The position numbers and the translations under genes are program-made. A stretch of DNA of 64,000 nucleotides, from positions 11,648,778 through 11,712,777 of the forward strand of contig OX377206.1 in NCBI GenBank assembly GCA_947396885.1, read 5' to 3'. The notes under the pieces were generated by a model. The model worked only from the letters and a program-made list of their open reading frames with translations. It was not told where the DNA came from and searched no databases. Positions 10,851 to 21,280 of the stretch are shown one piece after another; the stretch's first letter is position 1, and each line of letters starts with the position of its first letter. This DNA comes from Heligmosomoides polygyrus polygyrus. Lineage: Eukaryota > Nematoda > Chromadorea > Rhabditida > Heligmosomidae.

Positions 10851-11482
10851 CTGACTAGAAACAGTGAACGATCTTGGTGCTCTGCCTCCGGAACAATTTA
10901 TACATTTATGCCTTAAGAGCCCGGAGTCACTAATGGAGTTTTGAGAAATTTAATCGAGCGTGTAAATGAACGAGGTTATTCGATGACGACAAATTTCGGG
11001 CGAATAAATAAACGGATTCACCGCTCATCAATTTTCAAAAAAAAATCATCGAAAACCAAATAATCCCTATTTTTCGTTTATTTGAGTATTGAACGAATAT
11101 TCTAAAATGTAGGAATGTCGAATGTTCGACTATTCGAATAATTATCCGAATATATTCGTTCGAGCAAAGCTATAGTCGCTACGACATGGAAGCTGTCAGT
11201 ATTGATCATCTGCGACGGCTAATCGATACTGGTAGTTTCCATGACTCCGCGCCGACCTGCGATCAAAGCATAAATCCCGCCTTGTTAGAGCGAAACTTCC
11301 TGTTTGCAGGCTGCCAGGAAGCCGCACCGTTTGCAACGCTGTGACGCTCTCTACGCAACTACACAAATTTATGTAATCCTACGCCAAAGTCTCAAAACCT
11401 TACCCGAAATAATCTGCAATTGACTGCTGGTAGTACCAGAATCTCCCTTTCCCATGCTGCGTTCAATCGTTCTATGCTCCTC
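10851..11482. other. No gene; diverged TTCGAA patch
   Basis: At 11095-11175 there is GAATATTC/TATTCGAA-rich sequence ending GAGCAAAGCTATAG, which resembles a decayed end of the MITE at 7413-7595. Nothing else is recognised. Confidence 0.4.
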
Positions 11483-11648
11483 CAGGGGCCGGATTCATCA
11501 ACGACCAACCCGTGGGTATACGGGGTAGAGATAGCCACGATGAAGCCTGCGTCTCTGACTCTTTCCTTATCTCTACCTGACTCTTATCTTATCTCTACCC
11601 CTTATACCCCGCATACCCATGGGTTTAAATGTTGATGAATCCGGTCCC
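11483..11648. mobile_element. MITE with GATTCATCAAC ends
   Basis: Inverted ends GGGCCGGATTCATCAACG and GTTGATGAATCCGGTCCC. Internal arms contain CCCATGGG/CCCGTGGG and GGGGTAGAGATA blocks in inverted orientation. The same terminal motif closes the element at 55196-55374. No coding capacity and no clear target duplication. Confidence 0.75.
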
Positions 11649-11743
11649 AGAAGTCTGATAGAGAGGGTACAGAGTGCTGAAGGGTAGACAGGTTGAACCT
11701 ACATAGGTGCCGGAGGCTGACTTTGGTTAATTGGAGGAGAAAG

Positions 11744-12025
11744 GCTAGCGCAGTCGGAGGAGGTGCCGACTGTTTCCCAATGCCAGGTTCATGGTTCGGA
11801 TTTCCCGCTTAGGTCAACCAAGCCTTCCGTTTCTTCGGGGTCGATGATTTGCTGCTGGACTTGTCTGGAAAGAATGAGGCGCCGATTAGTTCATCTGCTG
11901 GCTACCGCAAGACATATTATGGCCAAATGCGCATTCAAATTGCCTTCAAGACATCCCATAGAAGTAGAATTCGTGGCGCACCCAAAAAGATATTAGGTAG
12001 CACCGTTCTTTGTCCTTATTCCTTA
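11744..12025 (+). mobile_element. SINE-A copy, diverged
   Basis: Keeps the A box (TAGCGCAGTCGG), GGTTCGGATTTCCCGC, the CTTGTCTGGAAAGAATGA block, the CATCCCATAGAAGTAGAA block and a worn TTGTCCTTATTCCTTA tail. Confidence 0.85.
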
Positions 12026-12466
12026 AGATAAGAAATTGCAAAGACAAGTATGCAGGGACAACATGACTGAGGAGATGGGATTTCAGAAGTGTATTGCTAG
12101 GACAAGGAGGGGGTACTAACCTGCCACGAACCCTTTTTTTAGACTCCACTATTTTAGTAGGATAGCTGCGCGACCTAACACCTCTCAGCAGCACGCAACT
12201 TGCATTAGGAGATGGAGGCTGATCGACTGACTTCATAAAGACACTCTCCAAAGACGATTTTTCACCCAGAAGTGTTCGCGAAAATGGTTCTGCGTGAAGA
12301 ATTATTTCAAAGCAGAAGGTGCAAGGGTCCCCGCTGTATAGAACATTTACGGATAGCTAAAGAGCTTTAACGTCTAAAAGATAAGAATGGTGGGCAGAAT
12401 GGAAAAAGTTTAATAACATGATGACGTTCGAACGAAGTTAGTAAAAAAAAGTCTCGAGAAGCTAAT
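12026..12466. other. No recognised feature
   Basis: Only short open frames of no clear type. Confidence 0.4.
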
Positions 12467-12620
12467 CGAAACAGACGTCGAAACTCTGGGAAACCCGTCA
12501 TCTCATCGGACAATGTCTGCGATTGAACGCGATTTCCATAGTGATTCATTTCATCCTATTTATGCTCTGAACGGTTACTGTCGAGTGAGAATAACCCAGA
12601 GTTTCGACGTCTATTTCGAT
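12467..12620. repeat. Inverted repeat, about 25-bp arms
   Basis: GACGTCGAAACTCTGGG near 12475-12491 is mirrored by CCCAGAGTTTCGACGTC near 12596-12612, separated by about 105 bp of unique sequence. Probably the remains of a small palindromic element. Confidence 0.6.
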
Positions 12621-12699
12621 TTTCGGCACATCTGAAATCTGTCAAGGTTACTCTCAAGTATAATCGATGAAAATGGACGAAAATTGTCAGATTCAAAAA

Positions 12700-13090
12700 A
12701 GGAGGTAGGGGGGCTTGATCGGACGACTAATGACCGACCGATATTATCGATTTTCCGCCGGAGTTATTGGTTTTCGCTCAAAATTTTTTCCGCTGGAGTG
12801 GGAGTCACGCGATTTTGATAGCCGATGGGTCGACTTCACTGCAGGTTGTAGGGTTCGATTGGGCGACCAATATCGATTGATGGCATCGAGTTTTCAACCG
12901 CAGTTGCCGGTTTTTGCTCAGATTGGATCTATTTTGGTGGTGGTCATGCGACCGTTTCTTCGAAAAAATTACTAATGATTGTGAGAATTATTCCAATATG
13001 ATATCATCCAGTGAGAAACTGATGCGACTTAATTGTATCGACCAATCGAACAATATCGATTTATCGATTTTTCTGCAGATTGGACACTAG
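12700..13090. repeat. Degenerate ATCGAT-rich repeats
   Basis: Three loosely similar blocks start near 12715, 12855 and 13035. Each has a GATYGG.CGAC.AAT-type opening followed by ATCGAT-rich sequence, and two of them have a GGTTTTYGCTC motif. The period is irregular (about 140-175 bp). The origin is unknown. Confidence 0.4.
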
Positions 13091-13269
13091 AGAACGCGAT
13101 GGAGCGTGGGCAAGTTTCACGTCAACCGTAGAGAGGACCTTACCTTGTGCTATCCTATGTAGTAAGAGAGTCCGTTTTTTCTTGCTGATAGAGGTCGAAA
13201 GGTCGCAAACTCCAGTAAACGAAGTCGTTCTGTTTTTGGAGTTTGGTGAGAAACCCCAAGAAGGTCATC

Positions 13270-13395
13270 CATCAACGATCTTGAGCTGCGAGCGAAAATC
13301 CTGCGCCGAGCGGGAGTCGAACTTGCACACTGTGCCTGTCGGACAGGATGCCAAGTCATTACACCAGCAGCACTGTTTGTCGACCGCGCACATAT
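13270..13395 (-). mobile_element. SINE-B copy, diverged (tRNA-like)
   Basis: On the minus strand: TGCTGGTGTAATGAC (A-box region), AGTTCGACTCCCGC (B-box region), a GGCGC acceptor-like end, and a tail like the other SINE-B copies (AGGATTTTCGCTCGCAG). Stem pairing is only partial. Confidence 0.6.
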
Positions 13396-13439
13396 GCGAA
13401 GACATCCTCGTGAGGTGATCTTACTGTTGGACATCACCC

Positions 13440-13983
13440 AAGCTTCTTTGAAGATAGACAGATAAACTATGGAATCAATGATGAGGATAATCTTGCTTGG
13501 AAATCGTCGGCTTCAGAAGTCTATGTAGATGCTCATTTCCGTGGAATACCTGAACGCATTCCTTGCCGTCCAAGACCTAACTTCGAAAGATATGAAGCCA
13601 GGCTAACAAAACAGTATTTCAAGTAAGATACCTAAATTTGAATAAAAGCCAACAATTTGAAAACAGTTCACTTAAAATATTTACTATTTTTGGATCAACT
13701 GAGCTAATGCCTAACTTAGGGACTACCATTTCTGGGAGATTGGTTTTCGAGGAGCTACGAAAACTTTTCAACTCCCTATGTTGATTTTAACGGACCAGAA
13801 TTGCCTTCTAAGAAAACGTGGCATTACGGATAGGATATACAAGACAAATATGCATTTTAATGCCTTTGCGAATCCTCTTGGGAACGAAATATGAACGACA
13901 CATTCTGAAGAGAATGACGTCTGCCGTGAACTGCCGAGCATAGTAAACGAATAAATTGTCAGATGTGGCAAATTAGAGTCCCT
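13440..13983. other. No recognised feature
   Basis: No domain-bearing frame and no terminal repeats seen. Confidence 0.4.
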
Positions 13984-13995
13984 GTGCACTCCATC

Positions 13996-14578
13996 AGGGC
14001 GCGTGTAGCGCAGTCGGAGGAGGCGCGACTGTCGCGTGCACCCGATACGAGTTTCCTGGTTCGGATTTCCCCCAAGCCAACCAAGCCTTACATCCCTCCA
14101 AGGTCGGTGAATTGGTACCAGACTTGTCTGGGAAGGATAAAGCACTGACTTGTTCATCGGCTGGCCAGCGGCCACCGCAAGTCATTATCATCTTCTATAA
14201 CAGCCGCGCTGATATCAGCGGCCGGCTCATCCCGATATAACGGGTGAGTACTGATAGGCGAGATTGCTTGGAAGATAACGTGGATGTTCTGTTCGGTCAA
14301 AACAGCGCCGGTGGTGTAAGGCGAACATCGCTGCCCGGATAGCAGAAGATGCGGGTTCGAGTCCCGCCTGGCGCAAGAATTTTGATCGCAACTAAACATC
14401 CTCCTAGCAGCTTCTATCTTCTATAACAGCCGCTCTAGGCTTAAGCAAAAATGGAAAAGCAAGTCATTGTATGGCCTTATACGCATTCATGTCGCCTCCA
14501 CGACATCCCGTAGAAGTAGAATGCGCTGGCGGATCCCAGAATGTGTTGAGTAACGCCGTCCTTTATCCTTTATCCTTT
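13996..14578 (+). mobile_element. SINE-A copy split by SINE-B
   Basis: The 5' half is 13996-14186 and the 3' half is 14459-14578. The break falls in the conserved CCGCAAGTCATTGTATGG block, and GCAAGTCATT is present on both sides of the insertion. The copy is preceded by TGCACTCCATC (13985-13995) and followed by TGCATTCCATC, a near-perfect target duplication. Confidence 0.9.
14187..14458 (+). mobile_element. SINE-B inside SINE-A, with 70-nt tRNA-like module
   Basis: The insertion is flanked by a 10-bp duplication GCAAGTCATT (14177-14186 and 14459-14468). It contains a tRNA-length module at 14305-14374. GCGCCGG at the 5' end pairs with CTGGCGC at the 3' end (one G-U). A perfect T-arm GCGGG-TTCGAGT-CCCGC follows, with a GGTGGTGTAAGG D-arm region. 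A CTGC/GCAG stem encloses a 7-nt loop but lacks the usual U33. The tail AGAATTTTGATCGCAAC is shared with the 51-kb copies. TCTTCTATAACAGCCGC occurs near both ends (about 14191 and 14421), so the SINE-B proper may be bounded by that direct repeat. The module shows internal Pol III promoter boxes. It is a SINE head and not a functional tRNA gene (inference). Confidence 0.8.
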
Positions 14579-14594
14579 ATGCATTCCATCTATT

Positions 14595-14866
14595 GGGCGC
14601 GTGGAGCGCAGTCGGAGCCCGATACCAGGTTCCTGGTTCGGATTTCCCGCCCAGGCCAACCAAGCCTAGCATCACTCCGGGGTCGGTGAATTGGTACCAG
14701 ACTTGTCTGGTAAGGACAAAGCACTGACCTGTTCATCGGCTGGCCACCGCAAGTCATTGTATGGCCTAATACGCATTCAACTCGCCTCCACGACATCCCG
14801 TAGAAGTATAATAGAATGCGTAGCGCATCCCAAGGGGAATGAATAAAGCCGTTCTTTATTCTTTAT
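14595..14866 (+). mobile_element. SINE-A copy, left half of a dimer
   Basis: Starts GGGCGCGTGGAGCGCAGTCGG. About 23 bases (GAGGCG.GACTGTCGCGTGCA region) are missing between the A and B boxes. It ends CTTTATTCTTTAT and joins directly to the next SINE-A without a spacer. Confidence 0.9.
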
Positions 14867-15175
14867 GGGCGCGTGCGGCGCAGTCGGAGGAGGCGCGACT
14901 GTCGCGTGCACCCGATACCAGGTTCCTGGTTCGGATTTCCCGCCCAGGCCAACCAAGCCTTCCATCCCTCCGGGGTCGGTGAATTGGTACCAGACCCTTC
15001 TGGGAAGGATAAAGCGCTGACTTGTTCATCGGCTGGCCACCGCAAGTCATTGTATGGCCAAATACGCATTCATGTCGCCTCCACGACATCCCGTAGAAGT
15101 AGAATGCGCTGGCGCATCCCAGAAGGGATTGAGTAACGCCGTCCTTTATCCTTATCCTTTTATTCTTTATCCCTT
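14867..15175 (+). mobile_element. SINE-A, complete reference copy, right half of a dimer
   Basis: Best view of the family. Head (14867-14946): GGGCG pairs with CGCCC as an acceptor-like stem. The A-box position carries one change (GGCGCAGTCGG) compared with TAGCGCAGTCGG in sister copies. The B-box region is GGTTCGGATTTCC. Body: CCAACCAAGCCTTCCATCC, the GACC..TCTGGGAAGGATAAAG block, CATCGGCTGGCCACCGCAAG, and CATCCCGTAGAAGTAGAA. Tail: CCTTTATCCTTATCC. The dimer is bounded by the direct repeat ATGCATTCCATC (14579-14590 and 15176-15187). SINEs of this type are transcribed by Pol III and copied by a partner LINE; the partner is not identified here. Confidence 0.95.
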
Positions 15176-15286
15176 ATGCATTCCATCGAGATCTCCTCAG
15201 CATGAATGACAACGAAAAATGTGGAAGAAATAAAACAGGCTAAAGGATGGATAAGCTCAAAAAACGCTGTTATAGATATGTAATCA

Positions 15287-15310
15287 TTGTTGTTGTTGTT
15301 GTTGTTTTTT
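15287..15310. repeat. (TTG)n microsatellite
   Basis: About seven TTG units in a row. Confidence 0.9.
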
Positions 15311-15387
15311 GAGTCTCTAACATCGTCTTTGAGCCAAGACATTTTGTTGGAACCCGTCGTTGTCTTCAGCATGTTGTATTTGATCAC

Positions 15388-15480
15388 GCGGCGACGGTGG
15401 AGTAATGGTGTAGCATCCTACGTGGTAAGAAAGGGATGCAGGTCGAGCCCGACTGACGCTAACAGTTGAGACTTAAAGAA
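15388..15480 (+). mobile_element. SINE-B fragment, diverged
   Basis: CGGTGGAGTAATGG (A-box region) is followed by GATGCAGGTCGAGCCCG (B-box region) and TGACGCTAACAG, in the SINE-B order. The acceptor stem is degraded. Confidence 0.55.
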
Positions 15481-15889
15481 AATGACTTTATGCCGCCATT
15501 ATTTTCGCACGGACATTCCTAAAAACCCCCGCTGTTTCAAAGGTCGTTTTAAACATAGCGTTCAGATGGTACATGGGAGCATTTCTAGACGAGTACGTAT
15601 CCAGACTTGGAAGCGATACGGCAAGGCATAGCAGTGATTGCAAGTTGTAATGAGGCTGTGTGTCCCGGCTGAAAAGGAAATGAACCAAATCCACGTGATA
15701 GCGAATACCTCCAGCACGTCATCATGCTTCACGGACTTGTATGTACGTCTAAACATAGTTGTAGACAGGTCTAACTAGGGTATTAAGTACTTGGATATTT
15801 AGTGTCGTTTCTTATCACCTTCTACGGCAATCTGTTATCATGGAAAATCGGTATCATAAAATCTTTATAGATGATTATTAAGGAATAAG
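15481..15889. other. No recognised feature
   Basis: Two minus-strand frames of about 65 codons show no motif. Confidence 0.4.
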
Positions 15890-16148
15890 GTATAAAGGAC
15901 AACGTCCGTCAATCTTTTTTGAGATGCGCCAGGCATTCTACTTCTACGGGATATCGAGAAGGGAATTCGAATACTATTTGGCCTTTACAATGACTTGCGG
16001 TGGCCGACCGATGGGCAGTCAGGGTTTTATTCTTCCCGCACAAGCCTGGCATCAATTCACCGACCAAGGAGGGATGCGAAGCTTGATGGACCTGGACGGG
16101 AAGACCGAACCAAGGATCTGGTATCGGTGTCTTCGATGCGAGAGCTGA
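15890..16148 (-). mobile_element. SINE-A, old copy split by a palindrome
   Basis: The minus-strand SINE-A body is recognisable by CATTCTACTTCTACGGGAT and by TGACTTGCGGTGGCC. The head is interrupted at 16148, and the remaining CGACTGCG A-box end continues at about 17534-17560. The palindrome at 16149-17530 was inserted here with TGA on both sides. Confidence 0.7.
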
Positions 16149-17530
16149 CCAGGATACTATCTCAACAGTAGGTCGGAACAGCGCAAGTGTTGTATATGGG
16201 CAGAACCGCCTCTCCCTGGGAAGTAACAAACTGCAGGTATCTCGACCCCAATACTACACTGCGCAGAGTTAGGGGCGACGAAAGTCGCGTGTTGGCGCCC
16301 TGTTGATTCACATGCTTCACAGCTGACGGGCGCGCGCGGGATGAGGGCTCGTATCGCGACTCAACGCGGTGCGCAGGTGGTGTAGTAGGGAAGCGCTCGG
16401 GCTCGTGAGCAAGGGGTCGGGGGTTTGGATCCCGTAGACTGCGTTTCTTTTGCACTTTTGCAAAATCCATGTTTATCAGATAGGTAATCCACCTAGGGTA
16501 TTATAGTGTGTTATAGAGCATGTTTACATATAACATATGCTTCAAACTACGGATTATCTAAAATGTTCACTTCTGTGTGTCACTTATTTTAGGCCTATTT
16601 TGTGTGAAGCTGTAGTTATGTAACGATGGATATTCGTGGCACTAGTTAAAAGTTCCGACTCCACCGACAAGACTTCCGTCAAAAAAATTTCGCTGAAACT
16701 TTGACTAGGAGGGTTATTTGAGGTGCTGATCACGAATCTGACATCCGTTTTCACGATTCGGCGGAGACCACCCATATCGTTAACATGATTAGTCCAGGCA
16801 GGGTCACCCCAAATAACTCCCCTAGACAAAGATTCAGCGAAATCGGTGACCACCCCAAATACCTCCCCTAGACAAAGATTCAGCGAAATCGGTGACCCTG
16901 CCGATATGGGTGGTCTCCGACCGAATCGTGAAAAACGAATGTCAGATTCGTGGTCAGCACCTCAACTAACCCTCCTAGTCAAAGTTTCAGCGAATTTTTT
17001 TTTTGACGGAAGTCTTGCCGGTGGAGTCGGAACTTTTAACTAGTGCCACAAAATATCTATCGTTACATAACCATCGCTTCACACAAAATGGCTTAAAATA
17101 AGTGACACACAGAAGTGAACATTTCAGATAATCCGTAGTTTGAAGCATATGTTATACGTAAACATGCTCTATAACACACTATAATACCCTAGGTGGATTA
17201 CCTATCTGATAAACATGGATTTTGCAAAAGTGCAAAAGAAACGCAGTCTACGGGATCCAATCCCCCGACCCCTTGCTCACGAGCCCGAGCGCTTTCCTAC
17301 TACGCCACCTGTGCACCGCGTTGAGTCTCGATACGAGCCCTCATCCCGCCCGTCAGCTGTGAAGCACGTGAATCAACAGGGCGCCAACACACGACTTCCG
17401 TCGCCCCTAACTCTGCGCAGAGTTGTATTGGGGTCGAGATACCTGCAGTTTGTTACTTCCCAGGGAGAGGCGGTTCTGCCCATATACAACACTTGCGCTG
17501 TTCCGACCTACTGTTGAGATAGTATCCTGG
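16149..17530. mobile_element. 1.38-kb palindromic element with tRNA-like arms
   Basis: Ends CCAGGATACTATCTCAACAG and its complement; the flanks read TGA on both sides (16146-16148, 17531-17533). The arms of about 490 bp are nearly perfect inverted copies. Each arm carries a tRNA-like block (plus 16366-16437, minus 17246-17318) with GGTGGTGTAGTAGGG and GGTTTGGATCCC in A- and B-box positions and CGCAG/CTGCG pairing. Mirror-image open frames in the two arms are artefacts of the palindrome. The centre is occupied by a further inverted-repeat element (16643-17047). A relative lies at 28446-28901. Confidence 0.8.
16643..17047. mobile_element. MITE with CACTAGTTAAAAGTTCC ends
   Basis: The inverted ends CACTAGTTAAAAGTTCCGAC are mirrored at the right end. 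Inside are GATCACGAATCTGACATCCG and CACCCCAAATAACTCCCC motifs in both orientations. The same ends and motifs occur at 53106-53661, where they interrupt a mariner derivative, so this is a separate element placed exactly at the centre of the larger palindrome. Confidence 0.7.
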
Positions 17531-18101
17531 TGAGACCTCGTGCGACTGCGTTACCATACCTCCAGTTGATTATTATTCCCTAATTTTTATACATACATAC
17601 ATATTTACATTTTTATTTATTTATTAAATGAAATCATGTCAAACAATGAAGCCCTGGAAGTTAGAGACACACTACCATTCCTTAAAAGAACAAGAACTCC
17701 AAAAGGTGACGAATAAAAACAACGTTTTACTATAACTGCAAAAAAAAATCCGACAATGACAATTTAGAGTGAAATAAACGTGTGGAAGATGTGTAGGAAG
17801 CAAACAGGGGAATGATGCAGCGGTTATGAAAAAATGCAAGAGTAGTGCATAGCACGGGAGCCGATCATCCGATCTAGCACTTTTGAAGCAGACACGCACC
17901 CAGCTGAGCCACCGACCTGCTTGCTGCAGAGCCTTTCGCCGCGTCCCGTACAACAGCGAGCGTACGCGCATGCACGTGGGCACGCGCTGACTGTGCGCTA
18001 CTGTACCACGTCTTCGAGGGCCCGTAGCACTTTCTGTTCAAGGACTGAGCAAAAACGAAACATGTTTTTCTACTATATGAACGGTGGAGAATCCCGTAGT
18101 A

Positions 18102-19362
18102 TTGTGTTGATCGAAAAGTCTTGCAACACTTTACGTTACGCCCTGTTAAATTTGTTAAAACTCTTACAGTATCGATCTTGTGTGGTGGCGTCACAGTACA
18201 TTCTCGAAGCTTCTTCAGGCATACTATATAAGGCCTCGTCGGGTAGGAAAACAGCAATAATGCCAACGATAAGCAGCAGCCTCCTACGACCTATCGTCTA
18301 CTACGAACTTCTGCAAGGTCATTCCGCAAGGACTGCAGCCTCCAACACATCTGCGCTGCATTCAAGGAGGAAGTCATTCACTATTCCACAGTGGCCCGTT
18401 GGTATCAGCGCTTCAAGGCTGGAGATATCTCTCTCGAAGGTCGACTTTGTTCCGGACGCCCCTCTGTTGTGGAAGAAGACAGCTTGCTCGAAGCCTTCAA
18501 AGTGAAGCCAAATTCAACCACTCACGAATTGGCGGCGACACTTGGATGTTCGCAGAGCACCGTCGTGAGGCAGCTGGAAATCCTTGGGTACCGCAAAGTT
18601 TTGTCGTCTTATGTACCACCTGAGCTGCGGGACTCTGTGACAAGGCATGCCGAATCAGTGTTGCTGAGTCGCTGCTTCTTCGCCCGCAGAAAAAGGACTT
18701 TCTGAAGGACATTGTGACTGGTGATGAAAGCTGGGTTCTTTATGTAAACTACACACGCAAGGGCCAATGGCTCCCACTCGGAGAACCGGCTCCAAGACAA
18801 CCGGAACGTGGACACTACGAAAAGAAGGATCTTCTGTGTTGCTGGTGGGACCTAGAAGGTATGCTTTACTGTGAGTTGCTGGATAGTGAGACCACAGTCA
18901 CAGCATCTGTGTACGCTACCCAACTCCACAGCTTGGCCGACGCCATGAGCAAAAAACGTCTAGGACGGGAAGATGTCGACCTGCTGCTCGACAACGCGCG
19001 TCCTCTGTTGCAAAAGTGAGTCGCGAGAAAATTCAGGAGTTAGGCTGGGAAGTTCTGCCCATCCACCGTATTCTCCAGACATCGCTGCGTCTGACTACCT
19101 CCTGTTCAAAGCTCTGAAGCAGCAGGTTCGAGGTAGAGAGTTCGACGATCGACGTCAATTGGAAATAGAGGTTTTTGAATTCTGTTCTTCACAGCCCTCG
19201 GAATTCTGGCGGAAAGGATCTGAAAGGCTGCCTGAAAGATGGGGCGGGATCTTACACTTGGATTGGGAATATATCATGGACTGAGTTTTTGTATATTGTA
19301 TTATATTGTATTGTATTGTAATATGGTTGTGCTAGTGTTGCAAGACTTTTCGATCAACCTAA
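18102..19362 (+). mobile_element. Mariner-family transposon, decayed
   Basis: Inverted ends TTGTGTTGATCGAAAAGTC and GACTTTTCGATCAACCTAA, about 28 bp and nearly identical, flanked by TA at 18100-18101 and 19363-19364. The length of 1261 bp is typical of mariner. It was inserted into repeat F at a TA; the empty site is visible at about 7731 (GTAGTACTATCC). Confidence 0.9.
18260..19284 (+). pseudogene. Mariner transposase pseudogene
   Basis: Shifting frames read a mariner transposase in order. An N-terminal helix-turn-helix region begins near LLRPIVYYELLQGHSA. VARWYQRFKAGDISLE and SGRPSVVEEDSLL follow (18391-18480). Next is STTHELAATLGCSQSTVVR. The first catalytic aspartate lies in VTGDESWVLYVN (about 18715), the second in LLDNARPLLQK (about 18990), and the third in PPYSPDIAASDYLLF (about 19070-19110). 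At least three frameshifts are needed to connect these, so no functional enzyme is made. The element is older than the mariner at 39813. Its transposase family is secure from the three-aspartate order plus inverted ends and TA. Confidence 0.88.
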
Positions 19363-19597
19363 TACTATCCATTTCCCCCGTTCAGACCTACGCCTGAGAC
19401 TCTTCCCTGGTGAGTTGTTTAGTGAGAACAGCGATTGATCTCCAGTTCAACTAATAGCAAATGTTTAGTTTGAAATTTATCGCAAATTATTTCAGAAGCA
19501 AATAATATCAATGGCTTTCAATAACAACACAACGAACTTGTACCCTATTTTTGTTTGTATAGAATCTTGTAAGCTAGCAGTGAATGTGAGCAGAAGG

Positions 19598-19890
19598 AAG
19601 AAGGATAAATACGGCGTTATTCAATCCCCTTTGGGATGCGCCAAGCATTCTACTTCTACGGGATGCCGTGGAGGCGATTTCAATGCGTATTTGGCCATTC
19701 AATGACTTGCGGTGGCCAGCCGATGAACAAGTCAGCGCTCTATCCCTCCCAGACAAGTCTGGTACCAATTCACCTACCGACCCAGGAGGGATGGAAAGCT
19801 TGGTTGGCCTGGGCGGGAAATCCGAACCAGGAACCTGTTATCGGGTGCACGCGACAGCCGGTGCCTCCTCCGACTGCGCTCCACGCGCTC
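19598..19890 (-). mobile_element. SINE-A copy
   Basis: Full length on the minus strand. The tail AAGGATAAA lies at the left, and the head GAGCGCGTGGAGCGCAGTCGG lies at the right. Confidence 0.92.
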
Positions 19891-20496
19891 AAATGTGAGT
19901 AGTAGTTGTTATATTAACTTGAACACCACCACTACCTTTTGCGTGTAGGAGGCAAAAAGCATTTACAGAATGATAGAGGAACGCTAGAATCCTTGCTGGA
20001 AGTGGAATGCGCGGCGCATACATACACACCTGATGGGCTGTCAAGAAATGTAAGCCCCACATTTGCAGGTGAGAACCAAAAACAACACATTTATTGAACG
20101 CCTTAAGCCTTTTTAAATGTAGACTTTAACTGGTCAGACTAGAAATTATGACATTGTGGTCAGATGCACAGCTTTTTTGCCAGAGTCGCGTTTCTACGAA
20201 ACCAAAATAGCACTTACTAAATAGCTGTCATTACGTGACAATGATGGTGTGATTGAAGGGTACGGCTAAAATTGTACTCTAAAAGCGGAACGCCCTCTAT
20301 TTAGAGATGACGTTTCGTCACGGGCTAGAACGAGACTCTATCTTGCATCTGAATGCTCGACGGGTAAAAGTTTTCAGAATTCACCAACAGGGTTCTGTTC
20401 ACCACCCAAACTGCTGGTAGAATTCGTGAACAAGTCATGATAAGTAGAATTTTTGCAATTTTTGCGATTGCAAGACAACCACAAAGACGAGTAGTA
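19891..20496. other. No recognised feature
   Basis: No domain-bearing frame, no inverted ends and no similarity to other repeats here was seen. Confidence 0.4.
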
Positions 20497-20822
20497 GGTG
20501 CACAGCACAGTCGGACACGACATCTACTGTCGCGTGCACTCGAATCAATTTAGGGTTCGGGTATCGCTCAGCCATTTTCGAGGTCAATAACTGGTCTCAG
20601 ATTGGTTGGTTTGTTTGTTTATTACATGGAAACACCATGTGCAACAACTAGCAACTCAGGAATAGAATTTTTTGGAAAGAATGAACCTTCAATGCTCCAT
20701 CGGCTCAAAACGACAAATCACTTTATGGGCCAAGTACGCATCCATAGTGCATCTACGAGATTCCACAGAAGCAGAATGCGTGGCGCATGCCAAAAAGTGA
20801 TTAAACATTTATCCTTATGGAA
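20497..20822 (+). mobile_element. SINE-A, fossil copy
   Basis: CACAGTCGG (A-box remnant), TAGGGTTCGGGTATCGC, TTTTGGAAAGAATGAACC, CATCGGCTCAAAACGACAA and GCAGAATGCGTGGCGCATG follow in SINE-A order. The copy is heavily mutated, with an insertion near 20600-20640. Confidence 0.7.
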
Positions 20823-20896
20823 ACATTGTACTAATGTTAGTTAGCATATCAACATTAGAAGCAAAATCGAAAGCAACTAACGCGATACGGACGAAG

Positions 20897-20926
20897 TGTT
20901 TGAATACATGTAGATGTATTCAAACA
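20897..20926. repeat. Perfect hairpin, 13-bp stem
   Basis: TGTTTGAATACAT, loop GTAG, ATGTATTCAAACA. The hairpin stands alone with no T-run after it. The function is unknown. Confidence 0.8.
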
Positions 20927-21280
20927 ACAGTTTTTTATTTTTGAAGCAATTTTTCACAACTTTTTAAAAATTGAAACCCGCTCATTGCTGTTGAACACAG
21001 GTATGACGCAAAACCAAAAAAGGTAGACTCAGTAGAATCAGGGACGGTATTGAACCCTTACTGGGGAAGGGTTTCGACCTCCCACGGAACTTCAAGTGGA
21101 GACCGGGCTCATTAGAAAGAGCTTGGAGTGCTGACTACGAATATGGGCGTCAAAATTGGAAAATACAATTCCTGAGCGAGTTATGGTCTGTCGAAATCGA
21201 GCGGGTCGGACTGCAGGCTGACGTGCGAAAGCGTTAAACGCGAAAGCGGACAGGGGTGGGGTTCCTAAGGTATATATGTA

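Larger units (their letters stand above)
17755..19416 (-). repeat. Repeat F, third copy, split by mariner
   Basis: The minus-strand copy of repeat F covers 17755-18101 and continues at 19363-19416 after the mariner. A tRNA-like block lies at about 17845-17935 (minus) with GGTGGCTCAGCTGGG, which matches the A-box consensus, and a weaker B box (ATCGGCTCC). Repeat F also forms both arms of the palindrome at 6346-7755. Confidence 0.7.

Noticed and set aside
14305..14374. Functional tRNA gene
   Set aside because: The module has tRNA length and good acceptor and T stems, but the anticodon loop lacks U33. The stem is short, no terminator T-run follows, and the same module with tail is repeated, so it is a SINE head.
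16366..16437. tRNA gene in a palindrome arm
   Set aside because: Stem pairing is partial, the mirror copy is equally degraded, and it moves with the palindromic element.
17215..17517. 100-codon frame with an almost identical frame at 16162-16470 on the other strand
   Set aside because: The two frames are the two arms of one palindrome; they include a tRNA-like block and have no protein motif.
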